A stretch of DNA of 64,000 nt from Serendipita indica DSM 11827 (Eukaryota > Basidiomycota > Agaricomycetes > Sebacinales > Serendipitaceae), in NCBI GenBank assembly GCA_910890315.1, contig CAJVGD010000015.1, positions 458,692-522,691 on the forward strand, read 5' to 3'. Below, one piece after another: positions 24,368 through 34,849 of the stretch (position 1 is the stretch's first letter; each line of letters opens with the position of its first letter). A program made the translations under genes and the position numbers. The notes beneath the pieces are model-generated. The model worked only from the letters and a program-made list of their open reading frames with translations, did not search any database and was not told the DNA's origin.

Positions 24368-25735
24368 CTATGAAAGAGCGTTTGATAATTTGGATGCACC
24401 GGAATCAACATTGCGCGTCCTTGCCATGGGATAGCTATACGTGTCGACAAACAGCGAGCCCTCTAAGGAGGTGGTATGGTGCGCTTGAACGGTGGGTGCG
24501 GGTACCAATTGCCGTAGTCCCAAGAAGAACCTAGTCGAGATGACACTGCTTAAACTGTACATGAGAGGGTCGGAGACAAACTTGAGGCCAGAAGGGCACG
24601 CGAGCCACTGCGCATAATTAGCAGTGACCTCGAATAACGAAATTCTAATTGGACCCACCACGGTGGCAGCGGCAAAGCGCATTACGAAGGCAAGCTGGTT
24701 CCAAAGGTTAGCCGAATCCTACCTCTGGATCAACCCACCATACCAAGAAATAAATGGCACCGTCTTGATACATCCGTTGTAGAATTGGCAAGGCGACTGA
24801 CTGGTGGCTCAAAAAATGTTTTTGCTTCGCTTCCCTCGCATGCAAGTAGGTCGCGACTATAATCACGATCTCGCAGGGGAGCTCAAGAACCTTAGGACAG
24901 AGTTATAGAGCTGTAAAGTGAGCTCACCGCTGACAAAATGCATATTGCGACCATGGTGGGTAGGTTTTTGGGTGGCGGACGCGAGAATGTACAAGTAGTT
25001 CCGTAGAATCCTACGAGGGCTACAGGATTTCAGCACAAGTGGGAGTTGACAAATTTCATACCTTTGATGCTCGAAATTGCAATACCACCGGTTACGACCT
25101 GGAACGCGACACTTGAATAAAAGCACGAGAGGATCAATGCCTTTGTCTTCTTTTTCTCGCGATACAGTGTGCATATACGAAGACAAAACATTCCTGTAAA
25201 GGTTATAATTGCCTCTTTAGATGGGAAGTGGCCGACCTGTTGAAGAGGCTGACATGGCGATCTGAGTAATGACAGTGGTTACTCTGGAGACCTGACACCT
25301 ATAGAGCTGCCACAATTGTGCGCGCATACAGGAAATTCACATACGTCTGTCGAGAGATCAGACCGGGAGGCTGAGCGTGAGATAGCGAACCTTATCAGAC
25401 AATTGTGCACTGAACGGGTTCAATTCGAGGAGAGCGACGGAAAGCCCAAGGATGGGAGAGTAACGATTCTGGTCCACCTGTGAATCTCAGCGACGGATTA
25501 TTCAGACGACGCACAAAAAAGAAGACGTATTGTCCGACTCGTCCACTCCTTGTCGTCCAAACAAGCTCGGTCTAGATTGGAGTGGGGAATTAGTTTGTTG
25601 CATTGGCCATCAAATTAAATTACCAACCTCCGCCCCGAACGTGAGCACCAAATCGTATAAATACACGATTGTGCTGGCGATGGAGACATATTGGACGATA
25701 AGCATGTCTTCCAACTTCCTCGTCATCGATTCCAT
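24368..25735 (-). CDS. DUF6533 multi-pass membrane protein, copy B3
   Basis: ATG at 25735: MESMTRKLEDMLIVQYVSIA then STIVYLYDLVLTFGAEV. Other exons: CLRICTLYREKKKTKAL then CFYSSVAFQVVTGGIAISS (about 25.06-25.18 kb); ALVGFYGTTCTFSRPPPKNL; PCEIVIIVATYLHAREAKQK...LPILQRMYQDGAIYFLV (about 24.74-24.88 kb); and the last exon WLACPSGLKFVSDPLMYSLS then VISTRFFLGLRQLVP with tail FVDTYSYPMARTRN, stop at 24368. All exons are open. The upstream palindrome at 25902-25920 is the most perfect in the array. Confidence 0.82.
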
Positions 25736-25901
25736 CTCGAGACACCGTTGGACCAACGGTTATTCGCTCAGAGACGGAGGGATCCAAGCTTATGCTGTCG
25801 CTTATGTATTGAGATGATGAGAGCTGCAATAGGGGATTTGTCTATAGGTGCCGTCTGATTGGGTTGTTACTTCTCACACTAGCGAGTCCGTTCCCTCATG
25901 A

Positions 25902-25920
25902 ACACCGACGGTGTCGGTGT
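25902..25920. promoter_or_regulatory. palindromic upstream element of copy B3
   Basis: ACACCGAC-GGT-GTCGGTGT is a perfect 8-bp inverted repeat with a 3-bp centre, 167 bp upstream of the B3 ATG and preceded by CCGTTCCCTCA. It has the same position and core as at B2, the B4 pseudogene and B5. Confidence 0.6.
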
Positions 25921-26149
25921 CCAGCAAAGCCCACGGTCGAGGCCTCATATGAGGCCCTAGGAGAACGATCCTGGCGACATAGATCGCCTATATCCTGATT
26001 CGGAATCTGTGCCCGATCAGAAAATGTGTCAAAATGGAGGCTGTTGCAATGCTCCAGTCTAGACGTTCACCCCCGTTGACCATCTGCTACCTAACTAGTC
26101 GCAAAGCCGGTACATAGGTGATATCTCGTGTGGATGTTGATCTCTGCGT

Positions 26150-26754
26150 GCAGTTATCACTCGGCGCGGTCGTCGTCGGCATCAAGAGACTATCAGCTGG
26201 AGCATAACGCTGAAGAAATGGAAAGCAGTGGTAACTAAGATACTACGTCGCTATCTGTGTTAACTTGAGCGCATTCTGAGACTGCGTATTGCTCGCTCGG
26301 GCGCGATGTCAATGCTCTACAGAGATTCGACGCCTGTAGAGTTGTCATAAATGTGCGCATATCCGGAGATTCCGCGTACATTTAACGAACAGTCAGAATA
26401 AAGGCTCGGATGCGGGATAGCGAACCTGAGTGGATAAATGAGCGGCGGATAGATTCAATTCTAGAAAGCCGATAGGAACGCCAAAGACAGGAGAGTATCG
26501 CGTCTTTCTCTCTGGTCAGCTTCAATGGACGAGACGACGCACGAAGAGGAAAAGCCATTTCCCGATGCGTCCACTGTTTGCAGCGCAAATGAATTCCGTC
26601 TGGGTTTCAATTGGTTATTTGGTGAGTTATCCGCTAGAGCACAAACCTCCGCACCCAACGTGAACACCAAGCCGTACAAATAAACGACTGCGCCAGCTAT
26701 GGAGGCATAGTGGACAGTCATCGCATCTTTACGACGCACTATTACTGACTCCAT
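26150..26754 (-). pseudogene. chimeric truncated DUF6533 pseudogene, B4/C
   Basis: ATG at 26754 gives a good B-type start (ESVIVRRKDAMTVHYASIAG then AVVYLYGLVFTLGAEV; note D to G in the usual LYD). The second exon is present (GKWLFLF, then TRYSPVFGVPIGFLELN). At about 26290 the sequence switches to a C-type helix exon (matching VLFITAFGFFSA in C1 as LVTTAFHFFSV). In that part two stop codons lie where C1 reads YHRER. No PCE exon or RFFLGLR exon follows before the next copy. It is therefore a fusion of two subfamilies that has lost its 3' half, yet keeps the upstream palindrome. Confidence 0.7.
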
Positions 26755-26901
26755 CTCCAAAAAACGTCGGAACCAAGTTTGCTAGTCTTTCGGAGGCGGA
26801 AGAATCAAAGCTAAGTATTGCAATATCGCCATTCCAAAAGGTGGCAAGAATTATCATAGGTCGGTCCTAGCTTCGCGCGCCACAGGGCTCCGTTCCCTCA
26901 A

Positions 26902-26923
26902 AGACACCCACACCGTCGGCGTC
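26902..26923. promoter_or_regulatory. palindrome-like upstream element of the B4 pseudogene
   Basis: GACACCCACACCGTCGGCGTC, after CCGTTCCCTCAAA, about 150 bp upstream of the start. It is degenerate on the left arm but clearly the same element as at B2, B3 and B5. Confidence 0.45.
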
Positions 26924-27274
26924 CAACAAATAGATGTGGTCGAGCCCTGGAACGAGGAAAATAGACCCAAGGCCAGACCTATCCTTCCTTTATTGACTCG
27001 GCTTTCCTCGCCTCTATCGAGACAAGTCGTTCAAGAAACTTATTCGGAGTGACGCTTCATCTCCGAAGTAGTAATGGAGCCGAGACGTCCCTTGTTACAA
27101 GCGGATAAAGATCTCCCCAGAATAGCAGTGACTTACCATATCTGTATATATGGGCGTAGGTGTCACGAATGCATCGCCGTCCCAGTGGCGAACGTTGGCC
27201 AGGTTTCGGTGATAGAGATATGATAATGCCAAATAGTGACCACGCATATTAGTATACAAAGGAAATGAACGGAA

Positions 27275-28664
27275 TCATGATTGTGATAGCTCAACGTCTA
27301 GTTTCTCCAAGGGTCTGGCAGTTGGCTTGTGTATTGATTGTCCCAGATTGCGATTCGATATTTGGGATAGGGCAAAGGTCTCAGCAGTAGTTGTGGTGGT
27401 GGCGAATAGTCCGGAACTAGTGCTTCTGCTTCTCGAGATAGACTCGCGAAGGCCTAGGAAAAATCTGTATGAGAAGATACTTGTAAAAGCGTAGACGCAA
27501 TAGTCTGCAGATAGCTTGAGGTTCGCGGGCGCAACAAGCCACTGGAAGAGCAATTAGGAGCCACGAAGGAGATCTAGGGTCAAAACTCACAACAAGTGCG
27601 CCGCATAACCTCAGAGCGAGGGCGAGCTGCGAAAATTAGGCTTCTAATGCGAATATAATGTTAGGTTACTGACACCAAAATACAGTACTCCATCACGATA
27701 GAGTCGTGTGAGTATAGGCAGCGTGGAGGATGCATTACCGAGGAGCTGAAGTCTCCTTGCCCATATAGAATGGCCGATTGTTGCGGCCAGAATGACCGTC
27801 TCGCATGGCATCTAATGCTTGTGAGATGTGAGAAACCATGAAATTATCCGCACCATTGATAAATACGAGCCTGCGATAATCTTGTCGACGTTCCGAGGTG
27901 TTTCGCCCGTCAGAGCGCAGTGGCCATCAATGGACCCAGTAAGAGCTGGTAACGCAGTGAGTAGGAACACGTGAATCCCCCCGGCTACATACGTATCAGA
28001 ATTCTCATCGCCAGAATCCCAGCGATTATCTGCCCTACGGCACTGACGAAATAGAAAATGGTCATGAATACGATAATCCATCGCGTCTTCTGGTAGAGAG
28101 TACACATTCTGAGGTAGAATATAGCTGATTGGAAATCAGAAAATGGTGAATAGGATGACTCGAGAGCGTACCTGTCGTCGAGAGGGAGAGTGTAAATTCT
28201 AGAGTGACTCCGGTGGCTCTTATGGCCCTACACCTTGGAAATGATGAGAAATGATGACTACAGCGCGCGTCGTACTCACCCCTGTTGTCAAGTCAGGCGG
28301 CTATGCATGCATTAGTTAATTTCCACACTCTACTGGAGCTGACGGATGCGAATAGGTCTACAAGTAGAAAAGGCAACCCCACTATGGGCGAATATCGTGT
28401 CTGATGTCTTTGATGAGCTCACGCTTCCAATCCCCGTCGTACGCACATAGAAGAAAACAAACTTTCCGAGCCATCCACCCCAACGAGTCCATATAAGGCT
28501 GATCTGGATTCAGAGTTGAGGCTGACTGGCCGCGTGTCCGTTGACCGAATACCCACCTCGAGCGGAAGTGTGAGGATGTAGTCATAAATGAACACGCTAG
28601 TCGCGGAGACGGCCGTATACTTTACGATTCGTTCGTACGACAGAAAGAGGACGAATGACTCCAT
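27275..28664 (-). CDS. DUF6533 multi-pass membrane protein, copy C2
   Basis: ATG at 28664: MESFVLFLSYERIVKYTAVS then ATSVFIYDYILTLPLEV. Next: GWMARKVCFLLCAYDG and, after splicing, RHDIRPIVGLPFLLVDLF. Then LRMCTLYQKTRWIIVFMT then IFYFVSAVGQIIAGILAM (about 28.0-28.1 kb); DKIIAGSYLSMV; MPCETVILAATIGHSIWARR...LPILTRLYRDGVLYF (about 27.69-27.81 kb); and the last exon WLVAPANLKLSADYCVYAFT then IFSYRFFLGLRESISR with a Thr-rich tail, stop at 27275. All exons are open. Confidence 0.8.
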
Positions 28665-29281
28665 GAACGCTTCAGCGGTCCCGAGGACGACAGGGCCAAC
28701 TATGCTGGTTATATAAGTGAACGTGCGGTGTTGGCCGAGATGCACGGGGCACGTTACCTAAAGTAAAAGCCTATTTTGACAGTCGGCATCGGCCGCAGCC
28801 TCCAAGTCGCCGACCAGTCTATTCAAGCGCCACAAACGGAGGACAAAACTATCATCCGATGGGTTTATTGAGATCCCTTTCCGTCCCCTCGAAATTAATG
28901 ATGATCACAGACTCCGCGGATCAGGTTGTGGATTATTCTGATCGAACCCTTTGCGCGTTTCAGTTGGTTGGGTCCAAGATTTGGACCCGGCCACATTTAG
29001 AACTTTGTCTCGACAGCCTCAGACCCAAGTTTCGTTGAGGCTCATCGGGTTAGGAACTACTTTATCCTCCAGGCGCGAGCAAACAGGCCTCCGAACCCAA
29101 CAGCCGGCTTCATTTGGGACTTTCAGAATGATCCATGTCGGCGCCGTCATGGATATCGTAGAGGTATCGATCAGCCATACTTTTTCGGTGACAAGGGACT
29201 ACCGAGGCGTGTACTAGATGGATGGCTGTATGTACATATGAAATACAATAGCACAAGAGCATTGGAAAGCCCCCTCAAGTG

Positions 29282-30653
29282 TCACCGTTTTATTTCTGGT
29301 TCGTGGCTACGTTCTCTGATTGTATTCCGTATCAAGGGAGGAGATAGATTCGGATTCGCGAGTGCAGAGACGTCTGCGGTAGCCATAGTAAATGGTCCAG
29401 AACGAATAATTCGACCTCTTGAGATGGATTCGCGAAGCTCTAGGAAAAACCTGTATGAAATGATGCTAGTCAGGGCGTAGACGATATAGTCGGCGGAGAA
29501 TTTGAGGTTATCCGGAGCCGCAAGCCACTTGACAAATAGGTTTTCAGTGAACAAGGATCCTCCTTTGGCACCCAGACATACCATCAGTGCGCTACAGAGC
29601 CTAAGAACGAGGGCAAGCTGGCGACAATCAGTCTTCAGAGGTGCAGGGGGGATCGATTGCTTACTACAAAGTAAGCCATTCCGTCACGATAAAGTCGCGT
29701 CAAGATAGCCAAAGAAGTAGAACCCCCTTCTAGTTGATGGAGGGCTCTAGTCCGATTTGAATGGACCAAGGTGGCGATCAGGATAATCACCTCGCATGGT
29801 ATCTAACGGTCTTTAGTTAGAGTTAGGTCGTAGAAGATTCCCACCATCGATAGGTATGTGCCCGCAACAAGTCTATGCAACATATGCGGTATCGTTTCCG
29901 CTAGGTAGGTGCAGTATCCATCAGCGGAGCCGGTGATGGCTACTGTGATATGAGCAAGGTAGAGTAGATGTCTGGTGATACGCACGAGCGATGATTGCAA
30001 ATGTCATAGCCCCGAGGATCGTCTGCAATGCAGCACTGACGAAATATGAAACAGCGATGAATGAAGTAATTCATCGTTCCTCATGATAAAGAGTGCATAT
30101 TCTGAGGCAGAAAATGCCTGGATTGGCATGAGAGAGTAATACACAAGTGTACCACGAAAACGAACCTGTCGTTGAGAGGGAGAGGGTAAGCCCGAAGAAG
30201 ATGCCACCGACTCTTATAAGCTTGCACCTACAAGATAGTGAGCGTTTATGACCAAGACTCTACTGTACTCACCCCTGTTACGACGTGAGTAGAACGGCCA
30301 GGTTTCGCAGTGGCGACGCACATTGCTCGACATTTTGGATCCGAATTGATCAAAGAGTATGATAGGAAAACCGATGATGGGAGAGTATCGAGTCTGATTA
30401 CTTGAATGAGCCGTCGCTCAGTGCCAACGTCGTACGCACGTAGAAGAAGACAAGTTTCCCGAGCCAACCACCCCATTTGGTCCACGTAAGAGTAATCTAC
30501 TCGATGTTGATTGGCCTCGGTTGGCGAGATTCGCGTCAAATGACCAACCTCAGAGGGTAGGGTAAGGGCATAATCGTATAAAAACACAGTGGTAGCAGCG
30601 AAAGCCGTATAATCCAGGCATCTCTCGTACCAGAGCGTCTCGAGTGATTCCAT
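29282..30653 (-). CDS. DUF6533 multi-pass membrane protein, copy C3
   Basis: ATG at 30653: MESLETLWYERCLDYTAFAA then TTVFLYDYALTLPSEV. Next GWLARETCLLLRAYDVG and a helix after RLDTLP or its spliced equivalent. Then CLRICTLYHEERWITSFIAV then SYFVSAALQTILGAM (about 30.0-30.1 kb); HRLVAGTYLSMVG; IPCEVIILIATLVHSNRTRA...LAILTRLYRDGMAYFVV (about 29.66-29.8 kb); and last exon WLAAPDNLKFSADYIVYALT then IISYRFFLELRESISR, stop at 29282. Closest to C2 in exon words. Confidence 0.8.
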
Positions 30654-30701
30654 GAAGATCCGAGACTCGCGAGCGAGCACGGCGGGCACGGGCGGGGCCA
30701 A

Positions 30702-31608
30702 TGAGTGAGACGATTAGAACCTTGCACGAATTTGCGGATCATTTTTTTGCTATTTTGACATTGTACCTTTTTTGATGGGCGTTGGACATGGAGATTTGCA
30801 TTGGCGCTCCGTCGTCCGCTGCTGATTGAGGGCTCGCAATCGACCGCTGCGCTACGGGAATGCCAGCGTTGCGAACTCGCAGAGAGCGGGTATTAAACTA
30901 GCCATTGTCCGCCGTCCTCATTTCGGGTGGCTGTTTAAGATTGGACCCGACCGCCACCATCCTTGGACAAGCTACTCTGACCTAATCATTACCACACCCG
31001 AGTTATTCCCTAAAGGTTTTGGGCCATCAATCCCCCTTGAAGACGTAATCTTGGAGGCGCTAAGTCGCGTTCGCCCCGGCACGTCAATATCCCTAGGTAA
31101 GCTTGAATGGTCGGGACAACCCAAGTTTACAATCTGCCGAGATCTCCGTCCGAAGAGATGAAGATTTGCATGTAGAATGAATCGCGTCCCTAGCACATGG
31201 TCAGCCACACCTTGGTGTCGCTCGGAGGCAACCGAATCAATTACTGCGGCTGGAAGTGATCAGTCCGAGCTCCCGAAATGCACGGTCAATTCGTGAGGCT
31301 AGACCTTGCTCTAGGCTCAGCCCCTACCGATCATGTCGGGAACACCTAGCGTGCTCGGAGAGCCACTGCTCGCAGAAGACCTCTTGATAGGTCTCGTCTC
31401 GTCAACACCTAGGACTCTTTTCAATTACGACATTGTATCAAGTTAGGCTACTCCGCCGAGTGGACAACATCCGATGGCCGCGGGAAGCCTAAATACTAAC
31501 AGACAAAAGGCTTTAATGAGTCTTATAGGCGTAGTTTCACGAATACATCCCAACCCCCATCAAACCCTCACCCTTACTGTCTTACGCTCTCCGAGCATCC
31601 TTGCTTTT
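30702..31608. other. intergenic at the head-to-head C3/C4 junction
   Basis: Upstream regions of C3 (-) and C4 (+) face each other here. A plus-strand open frame at 30826-31161 has no recognisable pattern. No palindrome like that of the B copies is seen. Confidence 0.4.
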
Positions 31609-33010
31609 ATGACCTCCCCTCTCATATTAGCCCTCAATGTCCAAATGAACAAATACATGGCCGTAGCCGGCACAGCCGTGTATGTGTATGATTCCCTGCT
31701 TACATCCTCATCAGAAGTAGGTTGGTGCTTTCATGGACGCGTCTTGCTAAGCTGGGCCGAAAGGTTGATCTCATGTGGACGAGTTGGAGTGGCAAAACTG
31801 CGAAAACCATCTACTTTTACGTGGGTATAACGTCTGATTGTCCGTCCAATTGGCTGATCCATGCCCAGACAAAGTACGTTCCGATGGTTGGACTCCCAAT
31901 TCACTTCGTCGCTAATTTCAAAGCTGAATTATCGCCAATAGTGCGTCCTAGTCATACAGTGATGTGCAGCCATAATCATCTCGGCAGACGTTAGCCGCCG
32001 TACTTCTCACGACGTGTCTCCCTAACCAGCTGAGCGCAGATGCAAATCTGCAATCGTCATTGGTCTTGCCCTTGCAGTTACCTTGCGCCTAACATCGACC
32101 GGTTCGTCATCTGTGCATTAATCAACCGTGCCGAACTTGCAATCTAGCCATTTTCGTAATGCGCATCTGCACGATATACTGCGAGCGGCGGCGCATTGTC
32201 GTGCTCGTTGTCGGAGCATTCGCCGCTTGTACGATATTACAATTCGGCTTAGCAGCAAGCGGCTTATCGATGGTGTACGGTCAGTCCATTTGATATCTCC
32301 AAGTGTCCCATCTTACACAAACATTACCTCATCACCATACAGCTGGAGCTACCTCAAATGCTGGAAAGTGCACGTTCGCCCCACTACAGCCTCGGAAATT
32401 CCAGCAGGTTGTCGCAAGCTCATATCTTTCACTAGTATGCCTATCACTCTCGCTCTCCTACTGTTGTCAATAAAGAGTAGATGCCGTGCGATACAGTCAT
32501 CCTGGTAGCCACGTTAATCCATGCCGTCAACTCGCGGCATCTCCATGCTCTAGGCGGAGGTTCGGCGGCATTACCCGTACTCACCCGGGTATATCATGAT
32601 GGCATGGCCCACTACGCGGTGCGTATATGTTCTTGCTATCTCGTCCATCTCACCTCGAATAGGTTACACTCGCCCTGAGACTTTGGGGAGCATTCTCGGT
32701 GCGTCTATCCTGATCAAATAACCTTTTATTAACACATATGTAGGTGATTATTCCTCCCACTCCTTATAGACTCGCACCCGAGGTGTTTGTCTTGGCCTTT
32801 ACCAGCATTGTGGCATCGCGGTTCTTCCTTGGACTTCGGAAATCCATCTCGCAAATGTCAAGGCAGGCCCTTGGACTTTCAGAGACCGGTATAGATACCT
32901 TTCTCCTGTCCCGAGTTCCTCCCAGCCGCTCGCTAGCGTGGACTACGACTACGTCGACAGCGGATGTCGCACCCACACCTCGGTCACAACCCAGGGTCGG
33001 TTCACCGTAG
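31609..33010 (+). CDS. DUF6533 multi-pass membrane protein, copy C4, inverted
   Basis: The only plus-strand copy. ATG at 31609: MTSPLILALNVQMNKYMAVA then GTAVYVYDSLLTSSSEV. Then MWTSWSGKTAKTIYFYV and, after an intron ending in CAG, TKYVPMVGLPIHF. Then VMRICTIYCERRRIVVLVV then GAFAACTILQFGLAASGLS (32.15-32.28 kb); MPCDTVILVATLIHAVNSRH...LPVLTRVYHDGMAHYAV (32.48-32.63 kb); and the last exon YRLAPEVFVLAFTSIVASRF then FLGLRKSISQMSRQAL, stop at 33010. It ends about 210 bp before SFM1 on the same strand. It belongs to the C group by the APE/ADY and LTRVYHDG words. Confidence 0.8.
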
Positions 33011-33221
33011 GATACACCCAATCCACTTTCGTGTAGTACAACTTAGTTACTCTCTTTCCGCTCAGGATTTGGAGACCATTCCACTACGATGTATCATCAT
33101 TCTCCCTCTGATCTTTGAGCATGACTTGACCCCTAATTACTGCTCAACATGCCGGGACAGATGAGCCACTGCAAACTTTGAACCCGCTCACGATCACCCA
33201 CCGAGACGATTGCCATTGAAA

Positions 33222-34243
33222 ATGCCAAAACAGTTTACATTTGTTATAGGTATGATGTATGTGATCTCTAAATCACCATTATCAACCTCGACGTATACTC
33301 AGAGCACATGGAGGAGGACGAGGGACACTCACTGCCCAAATGGGTCCTTCTCGAGTACAAGCACATGCTCAGTCTCGCTGGGCAAGGGAATAAAGTCTGC
33401 TTTACGCACCTCTCTCAATCATCATGCGCCGCGATCCAAAAAGGATTTGAATCTGTAGCCAATTCAGGTAAGGTTCGTATGTGGTCGAGCATATGTCATT
33501 CTAATCCGTGTATATCTCGCTAGTTGGGACGCAAAAGTCGTCAGAAGCCACATTCGAGGCGACGAGCATTCCATCCTCGAATACATGAAGCTACAAGGTG
33601 TCCCGATGAACAGAGTTTGCCTTCTGGATCCGAGAGGAAGCAAAGAGTTATCACCAGAAGACGGTAGCGAGTTTGAGTGGTTCCTTTTCGGGGTAGGTGT
33701 TTGCGAACCCTCGCTCCTTTCCCTGATGGTTAGACAGGGTATCCTTGGCATGTCGGGTTCCATGATCCGCAAGTGCTTCGTCTGATACTTGTTAGGCGAT
33801 GATCCACCTCGGGATCGCACAGGAGAGCTCCGTGCCCTCGGGTTCGCTGGACGGCGACTGGGTCCAATCCAGATGACAACAGATACAGCTCTTGGCGTCA
33901 CCAAAATGATAGTTCAGGATCAAAGTATGTTTCTCCTTCTTCTGGTGCCCTTCCTTCGTATCTCATCTGGTGGCCGTTAGTGACAATGGAGACAATTCCG
34001 TTTGTGGTCGGTCACACTTCCAGCAATGTGGAGCAAATCCGTTAATCCGACGTACAGGATCACCCTACAATCAAATTCTCAAAGACAGAGAGCGTCGAGA
34101 TGCCATTTAGTGGGTAGCTTCTGTCGCTGTCTTGCAGGCGTTGACACTATTCAGGGTATATTATAAAGGAAGGAGAGCCACTACTACCTGGAGGTATGAA
34201 GCAACACCTTTACGATGATTTGAACAGAGGATTCAACGATTAG
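33222..34243 (+). CDS. SFM1: SFM1-type SPOUT protein arginine methyltransferase
   Basis: Family: Sfm1/DUF431, a SPOUT-fold, SAM-dependent enzyme; yeast Sfm1 methylates an arginine of ribosomal protein Rps3. Eight exons spell the family words: MPKQFTFVI-EHMEED, LPKWVLLEYKHML, CLLDPRGSKELSPEDG, FEWFLFG-GILG-DDPPRDRT, ELRALGFAGRRLGPIQMTTD, IPFVDHPTIKFSK, TESVEMPF-RYIIKEGEPLLP, stop at 34243. The knot region (LLDPR, GGILGDDPPRDRT, QMTTDTA) is complete. Exon 1 (33222-33249) joins at 33303 through a split GAG codon. The join after VANSG is ambiguous: the best GTAAGG donor (33468) is out of frame by one, while GTGGTC at 33481 keeps the frame. A 10-nt exon (33738-33747) is followed by a GC-AG intron (33748-33795). 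It is the only housekeeping-type gene between the array copies; its 3' end is duplicated at 37.4 kb. Confidence 0.88.
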
Positions 34244-34329
34244 GGTCGGGAAACTGACTCTATCGTCGAAATAGAGAAAGCAAAAGAATGGTGAATAGGG
34301 TTCTGTACTTTATTGTACCTCACTACCTC

Positions 34330-34800
34330 AATCCACCTCTTCTATTCTCAGACCATCCTCCACCACCCCAGTCGCGACCTCATCATTGAGAAATCGACGT
34401 TCTCGCTCCCTAATGCGATACGAACTTGTGCCCGGACTGAGTACAACGGATAGGAATTCCATAGGAACAAGCAGACCAGCTCTACGAGTGCCGGTAGGTT
34501 CTCACGCACTTCCCGACCGCGAAGAATGCTACCCTCTTCGTCTTTGTAAGGCATGAGCCCACATATGGCCAAAAATTCTCGGAAAAGGTCTGGAGAGATC
34601 GAGATAACGACTGTTCCAAATAACCAGGCGGCAGAATGCTTCTATGGCAAACAGGCTTTTAGGAGCCTATCCACGTCTCCCGCAGTTCTCTGTTGTGCTT
34701 GGGACAGAGTGTAGATCTGACATCATCAGCGAGAGCAGTTTGAACGCGTCTGTAGAGCGCGCTGATGATGATCGTTGGAGCCATCGAACGGCCATTGGTC
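34330..34800 (-). pseudogene. duplicated 3' fragment of the DUF6604 gene
   Basis: Minus-strand words CGLMPYKDEEGS, REVRENLPALVELVCLFLW and YSVRAQVRIALGSENVD match CGLMPYEDEDSA, WEVRENLPAFAALVLLFLW and CSVWAQVLIAVANENVD at the C-terminus of the DUF6604 gene at 37.7-38.2 kb. The match extends in nucleotides over about 450 bp, and frameshifts break it. It sits tail-to-tail with intact SFM1, just as the SFM1 fragment sits tail-to-tail with the intact DUF6604 gene. Confidence 0.8.
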
Positions 34801-34849
34801 ACGCTAATAGTGGGATCTGGGTTTATTTCTTCTATATAAGGTACAATTC

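Noticed and set aside
30826-31161. Plus-strand frame in the C3/C4 intergenic region
   Set aside because: No family words and no homologous frame upstream of other copies; likely chance.
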